The position numbers were made by a program, and so were the translations under genes. From Caldilineaceae bacterium (GTDB lineage: Bacteria > Chloroflexota > Anaerolineae > Caldilineales > Caldilineaceae), in the NCBI GenBank assembly GCA_015494005.1, contig WGCB01000224.1, forward strand, positions 1 through 6,523: a stretch of DNA of 6,523 nucleotides, written 5' to 3'. The notes under the pieces are model-generated. The model was given only the letters and a program-made list of their open reading frames with translations. It made no database searches and was not told where the DNA came from. Positions 4,386-6,523 of the stretch are shown here, piece after piece. Position 1 is the first letter of the stretch; each line of letters opens with the position of its first letter.

Positions 4386-6523
4386 ATGTCGGTCAAGCTG
4401 TTTCGCATCAGTGTTAACCTGTTGGCTATTTTCCTCTTCGTCGTTGCGGTGATGACCAGTTCCGGTGCGGTCTTCTCCGCGGCGGAAGCGGACCCTGGCG
4501 ACCCGGTCATCACCCAGGCCCGAACCATCCAGGGCGAGGTGCTGGCTGCGGAAGGCGCCCTCCTCCGGATCCGAGAAGAAGGCGGCCAGGTCACAGAGAT
4601 CCACCTGCGCCCGGAGACCAAGGTGATCGGCGCCTCCTCCCGCCGGATCCAGGATGCGTCCGGGCTGCAGCCGGGCCAGTGGGCTCGGGTGCGGGCCATG
4701 GAGGAGAGCGATGGCACCCTGCGCAGCAACTACGTGCGCCTGGTGAATCGGCCCGCGGAGCTCAGCACCGCCTCCCTTTCCGGACTCCCCAACACCCTCT
4801 ACCTGCCCCTGGTCTCCAGCCACGGGAAGGGCGGAGATTCGGGCGGGACAGGCCCTTTCAACCAGCTGCAGACCTTCGCTGCCGGGACCCCCAGTGGCGG
4901 GATCTGTGGCCAGGCGGGGGGTGACCCATCCACGGGGAACTGGGCCATGGCTGGATTTGACTCGGGTCACGGCTTCTACAACAGCGGCGAGCTCCGGCTT
5001 CAGCCGCCCCTCTCCCTGGACTGGCAGCTCACCGGGAACTGGAACTTCAGCGCGCCGGCGGTGGTGGGGGACGTGGCCTACATCGGCGCCTACGACGGCT
5101 TCCGGGCCCTGGATCTGGCCAACCAAACCGAGCTCTGGGTGGTGCTCAACCAGTCCAACGGCGGCCCCCTGGCCGGTGACAACGACCTCTCCACCCCCGC
5201 GGTCATGGATGGGGTGATCTACTTCGGCACCTGGGCTGGCACTGTCTACGCGCTGGACAGCGCGGACGGCGCCATCCTGTGGCAGACCAGCATCGTGCCC
5301 GAGTCCTTCTACCCCTCGGGCTACTCGCCCACCCTGGCGGGGGATCAGCTCTTCATCACCGCGGACTACTGGGACAACGACACCGGCAGCTGGAAACAGG
5401 CCGTCTTCGCCTTGAACCGGCAGGACGGGAGCATCCTGTGGCAGACCAACGTGGTGGATGACGCTGGGGCTGGCGGCCTCTCCTCGGACCCGGTCTTCGC
5501 GAACGGCCTGGTCTACGTGGCCTCCACGGACGCCGGCGTCTTCGCCCTGGATCCCACGGACGGCGCTATCGTCTGGCAGCAGCCCATGCCTGGGGACGCT
5601 AGCCTGGCCTACGTGAACTTCGACGGCTACCTGGTGGTCCAGGATGGCCGGCTCTTCATCCTGTACAACGTGGGCGCCAACGACCGGCTCTACGCCTACG
5701 ACGCGACCACCGGCGCGGCGCTCTGGCAGTACGACGCCACCGCGCCGGCCACCAACTTCGGCGGCACTTTCCTGGTCCATGGGCCCACGGTCTACGCCTT
5801 CCTGGTCATCCCCTCGGACACCACCACCAAGTACCTGGTGGGCATCGACGTGGAGCGAGGCGAGGAGACGGGTCGAGTCCAGTACGTGGACAGCGGGGAC
5901 GACGGCGGCTGGTGGCGGCTCTCTGCGGCCAACGGCGTCCTCTACCGGGTATCGGCCAGTGTGGGGCTCCAGGCCTTCGACATGGCCGACGGCGGCTCCC
6001 TCTGGAGTTTCGCCCCGGCCTCCTCGGTGGAGGTGCCCGCTGTGATCGGCGGTGGGCGCCTGCTCATGCAGGACGTCCTCTCCAACCTCTACGTCTTCGG
6101 CTCCCAGCCCTATGCCGGCGGCCTGTGCGGCACGGTCTACGAGGACCTGGACCAGGACGGGCAGCGGGACTTCGGCGAGCCGGGGCTGCCGGGCGTGACG
6201 GTGAACCTCCAGGGACCGGTCAACGCCAGCGCCACCACGGACAGCGCGGGGATCTACGCCTTCGACATCACCGTGGACGGGCTCTACACCGTGGTGGAGA
6301 CGGATCCGGCCGGGTACATCAGCGTGGCGGCCAATCCTGGGAGCACTGGCGGCGTGGCCGCGGGCCCCAACACCATCGCCGACATCCCGGCGGGGACGCT
6401 CCAGAGCAGCAAGGGCAACAACTTCGGGGACATGGTGGGCACCAACCCCACGGCCACGCCCACCAGCACGCCGACCTTCACGCCCACGGCCACGGACACG
6501 CCCGTGCCGCCCACACCCACGCC
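4386..6523 (+). CDS. Secreted multidomain protein: DUF5666-like, PQQ-like propeller, SdrD-type B domain (3' end missing)
   Basis: The frame is open from the ATG to the right edge (712 codons plus 2 nt). AAGGAG (4372-4377) lies 8 nt before the start. Residues 1-35 form a signal peptide with a Lys/Arg start, a hydrophobic core (10-23) and likely cleavage near AEA. Residues 47-121 resemble a DUF5666-type small beta domain. LYLPLV (138-143) is a segment I associate with exported Chloroflexota proteins. NWAMAGFD (185-192) opens a PQQ-like repeat region (about 185-570) with roughly eight blades, several carrying VYALD...G-x-x-LW motifs. These propellers often act as structural or binding platforms; no catalytic motif or cofactor site is evident. 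Residues 582-682 form an SdrD/Cna-B-like domain with a calcium-loop-like DLDQDGQRDFGEPG. A Thr/Pro-rich tail starts at about 687. It is probably a cell-surface protein with unknown ligand, and its C-terminal anchor lies beyond the window. Confidence 0.9.
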   Translation, partial: MSVKLFRISVNLLAIFLFVVAVMTSSGAVFSAAEADPGDPVITQARTIQGEVLAAEGALLRIREEGGQVTEIHLRPETKVIGASSRRIQDASGLQPGQWARVRAMEESDGTLRSNYVRLVNRPAELSTASLSGLPNTLYLPLVSSHGKGGDSGGTGPFNQLQTFAAGTPSGGICGQAGGDPSTGNWAMAGFDSGHGFYNSGELRLQPPLSLDWQLTGNWNFSAPAVVGDVAYIGAYDGFRALDLANQTELWVVLNQSNGGPLAGDNDLSTPAVMDGVIYFGTWAGTVYALDSADGAILWQTSIVPESFYPSGYSPTLAGDQLFITADYWDNDTGSWKQAVFALNRQDGSILWQTNVVDDAGAGGLSSDPVFANGLVYVASTDAGVFALDPTDGAIVWQQPMPGDASLAYVNFDGYLVVQDGRLFILYNVGANDRLYAYDATTGAALWQYDATAPATNFGGTFLVHGPTVYAFLVIPSDTTTKYLVGIDVERGEETGRVQYVDSGDDGGWWRLSAANGVLYRVSASVGLQAFDMADGGSLWSFAPASSVEVPAVIGGGRLLMQDVLSNLYVFGSQPYAGGLCGTVYEDLDQDGQRDFGEPGLPGVTVNLQGPVNASATTDSAGIYAFDITVDGLYTVVETDPAGYISVAANPGSTGGVAAGPNTIADIPAGTLQSSKGNNFGDMVGTNPTATPTSTPTFTPTATDTPVPPTPT
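6444..6523 (+). repeat. Low-complexity Thr/Pro-rich coding repeat
   Basis: The last 26 complete codons encode almost only Thr and Pro with a few Ala, Ser, Val and Asp, written mostly as ACG/ACC and CCC/CCG codons in short degenerate units. Such stretches usually act as extended stalks or glycosylated linkers between an exported domain and the next domain or wall anchor. The repeat continues past the window edge, so its length is unknown. Confidence 0.8.

Noticed and set aside
4018..4452. Plus-strand open frame of 144 codons crossing the divergent intergenic region
   Set aside because: It overlaps the start of the TadG-like gene and the start of the secreted gene in another frame, and its translation has no domain character.
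4275..5780. Minus-strand open frame of 501 codons opposite the propeller gene
   Set aside because: It has low-complexity Gly/Val/Arg-rich translation, lies antisense to a gene with signal peptide and PQQ repeats, and would cover the divergent promoter region.
6284..6520. Minus-strand open frame of 78 codons with Gly/Val repeats
   Set aside because: It is the antisense reading of the Thr/Pro-rich and B-domain coding sequence.
6444..6523. CRISPR-like or tandem noncoding repeat
   Set aside because: The short units are degenerate, lack spacers and read in frame as Thr/Pro codons of the exported protein.

Overview
The window is GC-rich bacterial chromosomal DNA with tightly read genes and ordinary Shine-Dalgarno sites. 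The gene content points to Chloroflexota, probably an Anaerolineae/Caldilineae-type genome. This is inferred from a secreted protein combining a YLPLV-type segment, a PQQ-like beta-propeller, an SdrD-type B domain and a Thr/Pro-rich 'TPTATPT' tail, plus an orphan TadE/TadG-like protein and a DUF4870-like membrane protein. No rRNA or marker gene is present to confirm it.

Layout from left to right. Positions 1-234 (+) are the C-terminal end of a TPR protein. It converges on a SulP/SLC26-type anion transporter with a C-terminal STAS domain (269-2041, -). Next come an intergenic stretch with three small hairpins, including a perfect 12-bp stem (2042-2239), and a DUF4870/Tic20-like membrane protein with a long acidic N-terminal tail (2240-2899, -). 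A second intergenic region with a GC-rich hairpin follows (2900-3177), then a TadG-like single-pass protein (3178-4095, -). A divergent regulatory region (4096-4385) holds candidate promoters and an interrupted inverted repeat built around three GTACC boxes. The final gene is a large secreted multidomain protein (4386 to beyond 6523, +), still open at the right edge.

The genes do not form an evident pathway. The three minus-strand genes are separated by 198 and 278 bp with hairpins between them, so they are more likely separate transcription units than one operon. The common theme is the cell envelope: one anion transporter, two membrane proteins and one exported surface protein. The TadG-like gene and the surface-protein gene are divergently transcribed from a shared 290-bp region and may be co-regulated. 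I found no CRISPR array, tRNA, rRNA, insertion sequence or recognisable defence system.
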